The position numbers were made by a program, and so were the translations under genes. From Tubiluchus corallicola (Eukaryota > Priapulida > Priapulimorpha > Priapulimorphida > Tubiluchidae), in the NCBI GenBank assembly GCA_030141605.1, contig JAQGDQ010000078.1, positions 124,001 through 188,000 of the forward strand: 64,000 bases of DNA, written 5' to 3'. Below the pieces are notes generated by a model. It ran no database searches. It worked only from the letters and a program-made list of their open reading frames with translations, and was not told the origin of the DNA. Positions 38,201-43,283 of the stretch are shown here, piece by piece (the first letter of the stretch is position 1; every line of letters begins with the position of its first letter).

Positions 38201-40297
38201 CAACTAAATTTCATAGCCTGTACAAAATTTTAAAACATTCTGTTCATAAATTAATTAGATTATGACTGTAATTGCTAGAATGTCTATAAACCATTGTGGT
38301 ATATTCTGTTTCAGCCAAGCTATATGCATGGATATGTGTTTTCGTACTACCTATTAACAGTGCATTCAATCCGATTCTCTACACACTTACTACAACTACC
38401 TTCAGAAACTGGTTTAAATTTTCACTTCTTCGTGTTAAACATTCGTTAATATCCACAACTGGAGACATATCTGCATTACGAAATCATGCAGGTAAGTGTT
38501 TGTAATGTGGGCCTTTTTGTTTTGTCTTGTGTTATTGCCAAATCAACAAATTCCCCTATATACGTTGTTTTATTCTACCTGTATGACAAAAAAGAAACTA
38601 ATTGTATCTATATGTACAATATTATTATCCTAGCTCATCCTGCAAATAGGAAATTCTTGCAATTCATAATACTTTTTATTCAATCTTGCTTGCAGTTGTA
38701 TTGGACTTGAGAATCAGCAATAAAGCCATGCTTATATTAGCACACTTTACAACTTTACAATAGTACATGTCTAACACTACATACTAAGACAATAAATTTA
38801 CTTATAATTATAAACTGGGTCCAAAATACATCAAGAAAATAAAAACGTTAAAACCAGTGAGTTTTCAGTTTAGATTAAAATATAAAAAACTTGTGTTATG
38901 AAGCTAAAAAATTTCTAGAAGTATGCAAACATTTCAAACAAGTAAGTTTTCAATTCACAGCTTATACAATTTAAACTATGAAACTACAAAGATGATTTAA
39001 AATGGTTTTTAAGACGAATAAGTTTTTAATTTAGATTTAAAAGTATCAAAATTGGTGCACTAGTTTGCCTGGCAGCAAGTTCCAATAATAAGGGCTGCAT
39101 GCTGTGAAGGATTGTTTATGAACCATAGTGAGTTTGAAAACAGGTTGTACCAAAAGCGGGCCATCATTAAATCTTAACCTATAGGTAGGACGATGTAAAA
39201 TCACAAGGTCAGATATATAACACTAACTAACAGTTTGACTGTTAAAACATCATTTATTTATAAAACATTACTATTTCATTTAGTTAACTTAGTAATGCTA
39301 TTAGCAGCTTGTAAGAGACTTATATTTTTACAGTTACCTTATTATATAATAAAATCATGTTACTAGTTAAAAATCAGCATGTTTTTGACTTTAATAACAT
39401 GTTACTTTTTGTTAGTATCTCATACATCTATATGTACCATACGCAAATGATGATCCAATACAACGAAAGGTCACAGCATTGCAAAAGATCAGATCAAAGC
39501 ATTACATGCATGCATGTAACTATTTTTATCTTATCAAGTAAATTTTTACTCCAATTCATTCCCTGATGTATGAATGTTATAATTTTTCAAATAAATGAAA
39601 TCTTGTGCAAAAATAAAGATCAATGTTCCATTTTTACAATTTTTTTAGTTTTACACATATACTTGGGTTCCATTTGACTGACAGCTTTAAAAACCGTAAA
39701 AATGGCATATGAACATCTGGAAAAAAATTAATTGGCTTTGTAATAAAAGAAGTGCTTTACTAGTATTATTTTATGTGTGTTCAGAAGATTGTCTTCAAAT
39801 TACTACTCTTTTGCCAAAAAAAAGTTGAAACTTGTTTAAAATTGAATTAGGCTATAAATAAAAAGGTAAGTTTTGTTTTATGATTTGACTAGAGTTGAAC
39901 AATGATCTCCAATAATAAGTTATTGCTACTAAAGCCAAACTGAAATGCTGATGGTTGACAACAGAATTGTCGTAATTGCATTTGTGAAAAGCTACAGCCT
40001 GAAATAAAAAAGTTCCAATACCATTTATAGATACATACTTTTTGTGGGCAGCTACATGTCCAAGGAGACTTGAATGTGGTGAAGGTTTTCCACATTATAT
40101 TAACTGACTATTTTGTATTTGCAGGTAGAGGAAGTGGTGACTCCAGCTCCTTTTCCACATCAGTAACCAAGATCCAGTATAGCAGGGCGCCTGTTCTGAA
40201 CAATGCTCGAATGAGTCAAGTGAGTGAAGCTGACGTAACCAAATTCTCAATTTTGGACATGATAGCATCTCCAAGACAAGTAGAATCATCTGTGTGA
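3359..40297 (+). CDS. RXFP1-like: Relaxin receptor-like LGR (RXFP1/2-type GPCR), whole gene span
   Basis: Plasma-membrane G-protein-coupled receptor of LGR type C, the family of vertebrate relaxin/INSL3 receptors. Nineteen coding exons join in consistent phase to 2,367 nt, 788 residues plus stop. The order is signal peptide (1-38), one LDLa module (six Cys, residues 46-83), Cys-Asn-Cys LRR cap (about 110-150), ten LRRs of 24 residues (151-390), hinge with CSF and DGISS motifs (391-425), then seven TM helices. Seen in the TM domain: GN in TM1 (441-442), SDF in TM2 (D470), ERF in place of DRY (528-530), the expected disulfide pair C504 and C582, and NPILY in TM7 (691-695). The single LDLa separates it from GRL101-like multi-LDLa receptors. 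Ligand and G-protein coupling cannot be read from sequence. Confidence 0.95.
6414..6968 (+). repeat. Dispersed repeat, copy 1 (direct copy at 30,420)
   Basis: This stretch and 30,420-30,752 share long similar blocks in the same order, for example tgggtttattttactgt, then a block around gcgcccaag, then aacgtttttc and cttcycagaaggct. Copy 1 carries about 230 extra bases after the first block. No coding capacity or terminal repeats are evident, so the repeat class is unknown. Confidence 0.7.
8167..8199. repeat. (ATAC)n microsatellite
   Basis: About eight tandem acat/atac units in intron 1 of the receptor gene. Confidence 0.9.
10417..10551 (+). CDS. RXFP1-like: RXFP-like exon 2: LDLa module
   Basis: Acceptor aaatttctag|gttt and donor ctgcc|gtaagt bound this exon. 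It encodes a full LDL-receptor class A module with six cysteines, [11 protein letters not shown] in the first half and the calcium-ligand pattern [13 protein letters not shown] in the second. In relaxin receptors this module is needed for signalling rather than ligand capture (family knowledge). Confidence 0.95.
10671..10831 (+). repeat. Pair of ~33-bp direct repeats in intron 2
   Basis: gaaatttgttctagcacatt at 10,671 recurs as gaaattcgttctagtatatt at 10,799. Similarity extends to about 33 bases each, and the copies start 128 bases apart. Confidence 0.6.
11200..11294 (+). repeat. ~46-bp tandem repeat, two copies
   Basis: Two adjacent diverged copies share ataacttta-type blocks and ttgattcagagtgagatcac / ctgattcagagcgagatcat. 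The repeat lies in intron 2 of the receptor gene. Confidence 0.65.
11593..11670 (+). CDS. RXFP1-like: RXFP-like exon 3: LDLa-LRR linker
   Basis: 78 nt between tgctttccag| and |gtaagaaat. Twenty-six codons enter and leave with phase 1, giving [20 protein letters not shown] then PDQSKC. It fills the position of the linker between LDLa and LRR that forms part of the relaxin-binding surface in vertebrate RXFP1. Sequence identity to known linkers is low. Confidence 0.85.
11822..12165. repeat. Compound CAR/CAA/ACG trinucleotide-rich tract
   Basis: A long impure stretch of cag, caa and agc triplets with a purer (ACG)n core at about 11,988-12,020. Its triplet nature gives open frames on both strands of low-complexity Thr/Ala or Val/Ala peptides. 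These are artefacts of the repeat, not genes. It lies in intron 3 of the receptor gene. Confidence 0.9.
12653..14671. mobile_element. 2-kb non-autonomous DNA element with repeat-array inverted ends
   Basis: The left end starts GTTACAACTTATAATGTAAT. The reverse complement of the right end starts GTAACAATTGATAATGTAAT. Both are flanked by the same 7 bases, ATGCACT (12,646-12,652 and 14,672-14,678), a likely target-site duplication. Each end has an outer array of degenerate units like aacgcataatgtaataa (12,653-12,830; inverted at 14,500-14,671). Each also has an inner array built on cactggcgaaa (14,230-14,400; inverted as ttcgccagtg-type units at 12,870-13,100). The middle (13,100-14,230) has no recognisable transposase. 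The superfamily is unknown to me. Confidence 0.7.
14961..15175 (+). mobile_element. tRNA-Ser-like SINE
   Basis: It begins gggatgggtggccgagtggt, resembling the 5' end of a tRNA-Ser with its A box. A B-box-like gagtttgagactagc follows. The unique part runs to aaataaatc and a (TTTGTC)n-like tail. This head, body and simple-repeat tail layout is that of a tRNA-derived SINE mobilised by a LINE. A truncated relative of the head lies at 60,300. Confidence 0.65.
15612..15666. repeat. (AT)n microsatellite
   Basis: Long ta dinucleotide tract with one interruption, in intron 3 of the receptor gene. Confidence 0.95.
15779..15910 (+). pseudogene. Partial duplicate of receptor exon 4 end and intron 4 start
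   Basis: From tggaatatcc through the exon end (aataatatgactaga) and splice donor into the following intron, this matches 16,369-16,516 closely. The main difference is the loss of about 22 bases (cacgatagtattgctcggat region). The exon part is only the last 28 bases and has no acceptor here, so it should not be spliced in. It is a local segmental duplication. Confidence 0.8.
15909..15937. repeat. (AT)n microsatellite
   Basis: ta dinucleotide tract immediately after the duplicated exon 4 fragment. Its position at the duplication edge may reflect the breakpoint. Confidence 0.9.
16273..16396 (+). CDS. RXFP1-like: RXFP-like exon 4: cysteine LRR N-cap
   Basis: Acceptor atttatag| and donor gatt|gtaagt bound it. 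It encodes [11 protein letters not shown], then SFSTRLQC and YPNNMTRL, matching the LRRNT cap (CNC and a later Cys) and first half-repeat of relaxin receptors. It ends in phase 2, the phase used by all following LRR exons. Confidence 0.92.
17373..17617. mobile_element. Short MITE-like element with inverted ends
   Basis: The left end ctcggtttcacggg matches the inverted right end, whose reverse complement reads caggctttcacgggg. The interior is GC-richer than its surroundings and contains short self-complementary patches (ctcgagagaaaatctcgag). It has no real coding capacity. It lies in intron 4 of the receptor gene. Confidence 0.5.
18185..18365 (-). pseudogene. Decayed DDE-type transposase C-terminus
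   Basis: The minus strand reads [20 protein letters not shown], a stop, then [17 protein letters not shown]. The closing motif resembles the IE-x-x-G-x-H-x-EHLL end I associate with mariner/IS630-like transposases. The in-frame stop and lack of upstream frame mark it as a relic. The family call is tentative. Confidence 0.35.
19904..19951. repeat. (GATTA)n pentanucleotide repeat
   Basis: About nine tandem gatta units. The same pentamer (tctaa on the other strand) ends the LINE at 46,883, so this may be the tail of a minus-strand LINE fragment whose body is not recognisable. Confidence 0.9.
22005..22139 (-). mobile_element. tRNA-derived SINE, family A, copy B
   Basis: The reverse complement contains gggaggtcttgagttcgata (B-box region), then gtcatacca..actttaaaaatgg, cctgctg and gggtaaaagtg, followed by ataataatc. 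These blocks occur in the same order in the copy at 43,901. The A-box part of the tRNA head is deleted here. Confidence 0.75.
22624..22654. repeat. (AT)n microsatellite
   Basis: at dinucleotide tract abutting the 5' end of the 5S rRNA-like sequence. Confidence 0.95.
22656..22775 (+). rRNA. 5S rRNA-like sequence, probably a SINE head
   Basis: A full-length 120-nt 5S sequence, from gactacggcc to ggtgctataggctt. It contains the internal promoter blocks gaagttaagcaacgtagagc (box A) and tacttggatgggtgaccgcc (intermediate element and box C area). It differs from the animal 5S I remember at only a few sites (for example gac for gtc at the start, ctaggaaaacc for ctgggaatacc). No oligo-T terminator follows; the sequence runs on into a GC-rich body. 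A retroposed 5S-headed element is therefore likelier than a working gene. Confidence 0.85.
22776..23181 (+). mobile_element. GC-rich body of the 5S-headed element
   Basis: This stretch directly continues the 5S sequence and is much more GC-rich than anything nearby. It ends at aggatgccaacc, just before an AT microsatellite. The same ggatgccaacc also ends a tRNA-like fragment at 60,335, again followed by AT repeats. Open frames here (up to 115 codons) have no recognisable domain. I read it as the body and 3' end of a SINE3-like element. Confidence 0.5.
23182..23210. repeat. (AT)n microsatellite
   Basis: at dinucleotide tract between the 5S-headed element and the foldback repeat at 23,211. Confidence 0.95.
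23211..23353. repeat. Foldback repeat: two direct arms and one inverted arm
   Basis: The arm tgaaatctgtttttctaaaa continues with gcatcaatcacctg. It is repeated partly at 23,270-23,297 and then perfectly inverted at about 23,320-23,353, with (AT)n tracts between arms. The single strand can form a near-perfect hairpin. Confidence 0.85.
23867..23938 (+). CDS. RXFP1-like: RXFP-like exon 5: LRR 1
   Basis: 72 nt, ttacttccag| to |gtaag, phase 2 in and out. Reads [20 protein letters not shown] then LELL, a standard 24-residue leucine-rich repeat. Confidence 0.92.
24472..24550 (-). mobile_element. tRNA-like SINE fragment
   Basis: The reverse complement has an A-box-like tggttataatagct and a B-box gggttcaagttcc in tRNA spacing, followed by tccgagtccaaataaaa. 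It lacks acceptor-stem pairing, so it is a SINE head rather than a tRNA gene. Confidence 0.45.
25155..25226 (+). CDS. RXFP1-like: RXFP-like exon 6: LRR 2
   Basis: 72 nt, tttttacag| to |gtaagc. Reads [18 protein letters not shown] then SSLTKL, a clean LRR with LP and F-x-x-L positions. Confidence 0.95.
25540..25611 (+). CDS. RXFP1-like: RXFP-like exon 7: LRR 3
   Basis: 72 nt, attgttag| to |gtaagt. Reads [18 protein letters not shown] then TNLTWL. A decayed look-alike of this exon lies at 27,295. Confidence 0.95.
25998..26076 (+). repeat. ~40-bp tandem repeat, two copies
   Basis: Blocks cagctgaagctgttaaaata and gatttattaacatcctcagc recur with few changes in intron 7 of the receptor gene. Confidence 0.75.
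27205..27273 (+). repeat. ~35-bp tandem repeat, two copies
   Basis: aatttacatgacagtt and aagcagtaattttgtaat occur twice in a row, the second copy with a five-base insertion. They lie just upstream of the LRR pseudo-exon. Confidence 0.8.
27295..27357 (+). pseudogene. Decayed LRR exon of the receptor gene
   Basis: After an acceptor-like gtttag, 63 nt read [20 protein letters not shown] and then meet a donor-like gctgtatga. The peptide parallels the second half of LRR exon 7 (T-x-FP-x-F-x-GLT-x-LT). It is nine bases short of 72. The readable frame is not the phase-2 frame of its neighbours, and joining in phase gives stops. I infer a duplicated LRR exon that has decayed. A real exon in this position is unlikely. 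Confidence 0.45.
27358..30262. other. Intron 7 of the receptor gene, 3' part
   Basis: AT-rich sequence with short open frames lacking domains, including a hydrophobic 80-codon frame at 27,908. There is a GC-richer patch near 29,270-29,370 and an (ATA)n tract at 29,388-29,424. No exon is needed here: LRR 3 joins LRR 4 in phase. Confidence 0.5.
29388..29424. repeat. (ATA)n microsatellite
   Basis: Run of ataataata with two atgatg interruptions. Confidence 0.9.
30263..30334 (+). CDS. RXFP1-like: RXFP-like exon 8: LRR 4
   Basis: 72 nt, ccatttcag| to |gtaagt. Reads [18 protein letters not shown] then SNMVWL. Confidence 0.95.
30420..30752 (+). repeat. Dispersed repeat, copy 2
   Basis: Direct copy of the repeat at 6,414. 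It shares tgggtttattttactgt, the gcgcccaag block and the aagaaggct block, with about 230 bases fewer in the first third. It fills most of intron 8. Confidence 0.7.
30902..30973 (+). CDS. RXFP1-like: RXFP-like exon 9: LRR 5
   Basis: 72 nt, gtattttcag| to |gtgagt. Reads [18 protein letters not shown] then ENLQWM. Confidence 0.93.
31047..31230. repeat. Possible pogo/Tigger-like MITE remnant
   Basis: A stretch with acagtcaaatctttatactg at one end and gcgttataacgaggttt at the other, plus an internal gcgttatagcgag. It recalls the gaacctcgttataacg ends of pogo/Tigger elements. The ends pair poorly, so the call is weak. Confidence 0.3.
31618..31689 (+). CDS. RXFP1-like: RXFP-like exon 10: LRR 6
   Basis: 72 nt, ttctgatag| to |gtaagt. 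Reads [18 protein letters not shown] then PSITVL. Confidence 0.92.
31914..31985 (+). CDS. RXFP1-like: RXFP-like exon 11: LRR 7
   Basis: 72 nt, ttaacttcag| to |gtaag. Reads [18 protein letters not shown] then PNLVEL. Confidence 0.95.
31986..32935. other. Intron 11 of the receptor gene
   Basis: No gene or repeat recognised. An 87-codon frame at 32,275 has no domain and composition like its surroundings. Confidence 0.5.
32936..33007 (+). CDS. RXFP1-like: RXFP-like exon 12: LRR 8
   Basis: 72 nt, ttgttttag| to |gtaagt. Reads [18 protein letters not shown] then GKLESL. Confidence 0.95.
33008..33844. other. Intron 12 of the receptor gene
   Basis: No recognised feature apart from a short (TA)n near 33,300. 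Minus-strand frames of about 60 codons are chance openings. Confidence 0.5.
33845..33916 (+). CDS. RXFP1-like: RXFP-like exon 13: LRR 9
   Basis: 72 nt, atttctgtag| to |gtgagt. Reads [18 protein letters not shown] then NHLQSL. Confidence 0.93.
34258..34664. mobile_element. MITE with ~95-bp terminal inverted repeats
   Basis: The left arm begins tgccttttatagtctcagtg. The reverse complement of the right arm begins tgccctttatagtctcaatg. They stay alignable for about 95 bases, including tttatttcagaa, gcatc and the ttacag block. Weaker pairing continues outward over ttaacat. The short AT-rich centre has no coding capacity. It sits in intron 13, and its arm carries a near-perfect splice-acceptor mimic (atttttatttcag). 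Confidence 0.85.
34709..34780 (+). CDS. RXFP1-like: RXFP-like exon 14: LRR 10
   Basis: 72 nt, atgttctag| to |gtatgt. Reads [18 protein letters not shown] then IRLKYV. The I-x-DIS core parallels the last repeat of human RXFP1. Confidence 0.93.
35004..35233 (+). CDS. RXFP1-like: RXFP-like exon 15: hinge, TM1 and start of TM2
   Basis: Acceptor ttgtttcag| and donor tgtg|gtaag. Encodes [17 protein letters not shown] and [13 protein letters not shown], the conserved hinge. TM1 follows with [14 protein letters not shown], then the first intracellular loop. The correct frame is not the longest open frame here; it is fixed by exon 14 phase. Confidence 0.95.
35466..35698. mobile_element. Short MITE with inverted ends
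   Basis: atttaatctgatagctttc at the left recurs inverted as gaaagctatcagattaaat at the right. Looser pairing extends inward over acacagtgtcc and gacattgtatggtg. It is about 230 bases long and non-coding, in intron 15. Confidence 0.7.
35840..35952 (+). CDS. RXFP1-like: RXFP-like exon 16: TM2 and first extracellular loop
   Basis: 113 nt, atatttacag| to |gtaca. Encodes [17 protein letters not shown] and ends TWMSSLGCQ, with the TM2 Asp and the conserved loop/TM3 Cys (C504). Confidence 0.95.
35953..36522. other. Intron 16 of the receptor gene
   Basis: No recognised gene. Two similar phrases (cgataccatactaac / cacgatacatcggtg) suggest an old repeat but cannot be assigned. Confidence 0.4.
36523..37024 (+). 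CDS. RXFP1-like: RXFP-like exon 17: TM3 to TM6
   Basis: 502 nt, catttgcag| to |gtaggt. Carries TM3 ending AERFF (ERF in place of DRY), TM4 with [14 protein letters not shown], the second extracellular loop [15 protein letters not shown] with the disulfide Cys, TM5 [15 protein letters not shown], and TM6 [16 protein letters not shown]. Each block has a direct counterpart in RXFP1/2. Confidence 0.97.
37025..38314. other. Intron 17 of the receptor gene
   Basis: AT-rich, nothing recognised. Confidence 0.5.
38315..38491 (+). CDS. RXFP1-like: RXFP-like exon 18: TM7 and proximal tail
   Basis: 177 nt, tgtttcag| to |gtaagt. Encodes [20 protein letters not shown] (TM7 with NPILY), then [16 protein letters not shown] (helix 8). 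Confidence 0.97.
38492..40124. other. Intron 18 of the receptor gene
   Basis: No exon needed or seen. A stretch near 39,040-39,240 reads like repeat-derived sequence but has no clear frame. Confidence 0.45.
40125..40297 (+). CDS. RXFP1-like: RXFP-like exon 19: C-terminal tail and stop
   Basis: Acceptor tatttgcag|, stop tga at 40,295. Encodes a Ser/Thr-rich tail ([17 protein letters not shown] at its start) that could carry phosphorylation and arrestin sites (inference). The total length being divisible by three confirms the phases. Confidence 0.88.
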
Positions 40298-40740
40298 ATC
40301 ACCAACAGTTGTACCATTTGGCTGCTTAGTGCCTTTGCATCTCCAATAGTCAATGAAGTAAGATTCTGTTTTATATTTAAAAAGGTTTAATTTGATTCAA
40401 ATGAGTTCATATTAATCCCATATTAATATTTATCATTGTTTGGCAAAAACCTTATACGGAATAATGCATGGTCACCATAAAGCATCATATCAACTAATAA
40501 TTTATTACAATATGCTGTAAAGCTTACCAAACATCATGGCATATATTGTAAATATGTATAATATGTTTGTTGCTTCAATTTGTAATGCTACTAATTTAAT
40601 GTACAGTTAATTTATCGTCACTTTTGTAAATTGCTTTTTTTGTAAAAATTATAACTTCTGCATAAATACCATTATTATATGTGTTAAGAATTTTAACGTA
40701 CTTGTGAATTTGTTCAGGACAAAATAAATAACTAGTATTC
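40298..40740 (+). other. Probable 3' UTR of the receptor gene with polyadenylation signal
   Basis: AT-rich sequence after the stop codon. An AATAAA at 40,723-40,728 is the first clear polyadenylation signal. Confidence 0.4.
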
Positions 40741-43283
40741 CTTATCTTTGCTCACTACAGAGCTCCCATGAGAATTTGTAAAAAATGTAAAATAATGATT
40801 TAGATGTATGAAAATGTAAAATAATGATTAGGCTGTAAATAATTCATAATGTTTATCTTATATCTACCTATAGTAAATTGCTAATATTTAGCCTATGCCT
40901 TGATTGAATTGTTAAATATGGACAAAAGCTGTAATATTGCATTTCGTAAAACAATTTCCAGTTCTACTATATTCTAACCTTTGTTTACTAATTCCGGTTC
41001 CAGCCCTGTGTAGTGGAACTTGTTTGTTAAAGAAACAGATTAACACATATCTTGGCTAAACGACGACTAATGAGCAGGTATAGCACCTCTGTAATTGTAT
41101 GTTCTTCTAATTTAACTTGACATAATACACCTTTATGCAATTTACACAGTTTTCAGTCAGCTGGAAACCAGTTAAAATTTGACTTTATCTATGAAGGTAG
41201 TCTTGTACTGGAAATCTTGTATTTGTAGCTTAAGATACAGCCAGTCTTAGAAAAAATTGACCAAGAGCACCTTCAGACCAGACTTTTCTCGCCCTTAGTA
41301 GTATAAAGACTTCTCCTTTCTACCGTTGTGAGAACACAAAAATTCAAAACAAGTATGTTTCTTCTCTACAGAATTGTAAGAGGTTTGCAATCTTTTGGTC
41401 ATTGAACAGCAGTTTAACTCTTGTATCACTTGAGTCATTTACGATATCTATTTAATAATTAACGAATTATATTGTCATTGTTTGTATTCAATTCACATTT
41501 CATTTCAGCGTTAGAATTACCACATAATATACTAAAAAAGATAAGTTACTACATATACAAACACAAAATATTAACTCTACTGATTACATGCAGAAAAAAT
41601 TAAGGCTTGAACTGAGGGACTTCTGATTGCATGGTAATGCCACTGACAAAATTATCACTTTTACGGCATCTACAGAGTATTCTCTCGAGAGTTCTTTCTC
41701 TCGGTAAGTTATTGCAAATTCTGCAGGAGTTGCTGAGAGTTCTCTCACGAGTTTTTTGCAGACTATTTATTGCGAGAATCCAATAAACAAAATGGTATAT
41801 TATCAATATTATATATTTAATGCACTATGTTTGAGTAAAAATGTAAATACCTGCTATTCACTACTGGAACATCCGTTAGTAATTTCATAGATTTTTCATA
41901 TTTATCAACTTAATTCTGAAGGATTTTCTGGTTTCGGATGGAAATTCTCCCAGTAAGAGCCATCTTCAGCTCCAAGAGGTACTGAGGTGTCAATTAATTC
42001 CGCAAATGACAACTCTTGGAATTTTAGACTTTTCGTTGAATGCTCTTCCTACCGAAAAATGGGTAATTGTAATGAAGCTTCTTAGTAAGACTGCTGGTGC
42101 AGTCCAAAAGAGAAACAAGTGTAACTACCACTTAAAGAGTCAATCACTGTATTGTCTTGCCGCTTACAGTCATTCATATGCTGTGCAGCATTTCCTGAAA
42201 AACTATTTCATTGAATGGAAAAAACTGAAAGCAGTGCAGCAATGTGGCAGTATGCAGAACAATGCAGTGCGACAACACTCCCGTGCCATGGAGACAGACA
42301 GTGATCACAGCAGTTCAGAAAGGAAGATAGCAGTTGCTGTATATGTCTCACATTTAAATAACTCCTATTGTGAATGTTGAACTCGGCATTAACTGCCAAA
42401 TTCAGCATAATATCATGATTACAGCAGAAAAGTACTAAAATCACCTTCATTAGTTTCAGTTCTTCGCCAACTTTTCGCTAATCAGTTTTACACCACATCT
42501 CGAATGTACTAATCATCATAACAATTTTGTTACATTGTATCATATCATTGTTTTATGCACACTTTTTCTCTGTAATAAGGTGATAAATAAAGATACTTAC
42601 TACAAATGAGCACATGGTCCATCCTTTAAAGTGATTACTGTCTTTTTACTGCACTTAAACTTCACTGCAGCAAATATTGTAATAACTAGGTGCTTCGCTT
42701 AAACTACTATGATATAGTAGTAATATGGCTCATTAATGGCTTTACGTTATTTGTTCACGTTATAAAAACCTGCCTAAACTCGCGTATTTTTCAGTTGGTC
42801 CTCTATCAGTATGCAGGGGATTTTGTTAGATATCTAGTTTTCCGTACCAAAATAATCATTGTTATTATTACATATTCTTAAGCTTCAGTACTCTAAGTTT
42901 TTGGTTTAGCTACTTAGTCAGTTCATCACAATTACTCAGTGATACTAATGTTGTCTTAGTAATTTAACTTCCATCATTTTTATTGCCCATTTGTTTTTTA
43001 TGAAAACACTGTAATATCATTTTTTAGTCGCATAAATACACTATAAAACCTACCTGGTATCTAGTCTACTGTCATGTGTGATAACTTCCCATCTAATACA
43101 TTAGTTCATGAAGTGATTACACTGTTATAGTTATTATATTTGCTACTCTACACATGATGAAATGAAAATTTATTATGCAGTCCAGTCAAGAGATCACAAG
43201 GAAAGTCAATGGCACATCATCTATTAACAAAATCTTACTTCAATACCATTTTAACTGCAGGTAACTAAAACACCATTTGAATT
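40741..43283. other. Intergenic stretch between convergent genes
   Basis: No recognised gene. A 124-codon plus-strand frame at 42,006 shows no domain I know. A retroelement-like end with gataaataaagatacttact is at about 42,580-42,600. Minus-strand AATAAA signals, seen as tttatt at 43,169 and 42,979, could end AASDHPPT. Confidence 0.4.

Noticed and set aside
42006-42380. 124-codon plus-strand frame
   Set aside because: No domain, splice context or codon pattern supports it, and a minus-strand frame overlaps it. It may be retroelement-derived.
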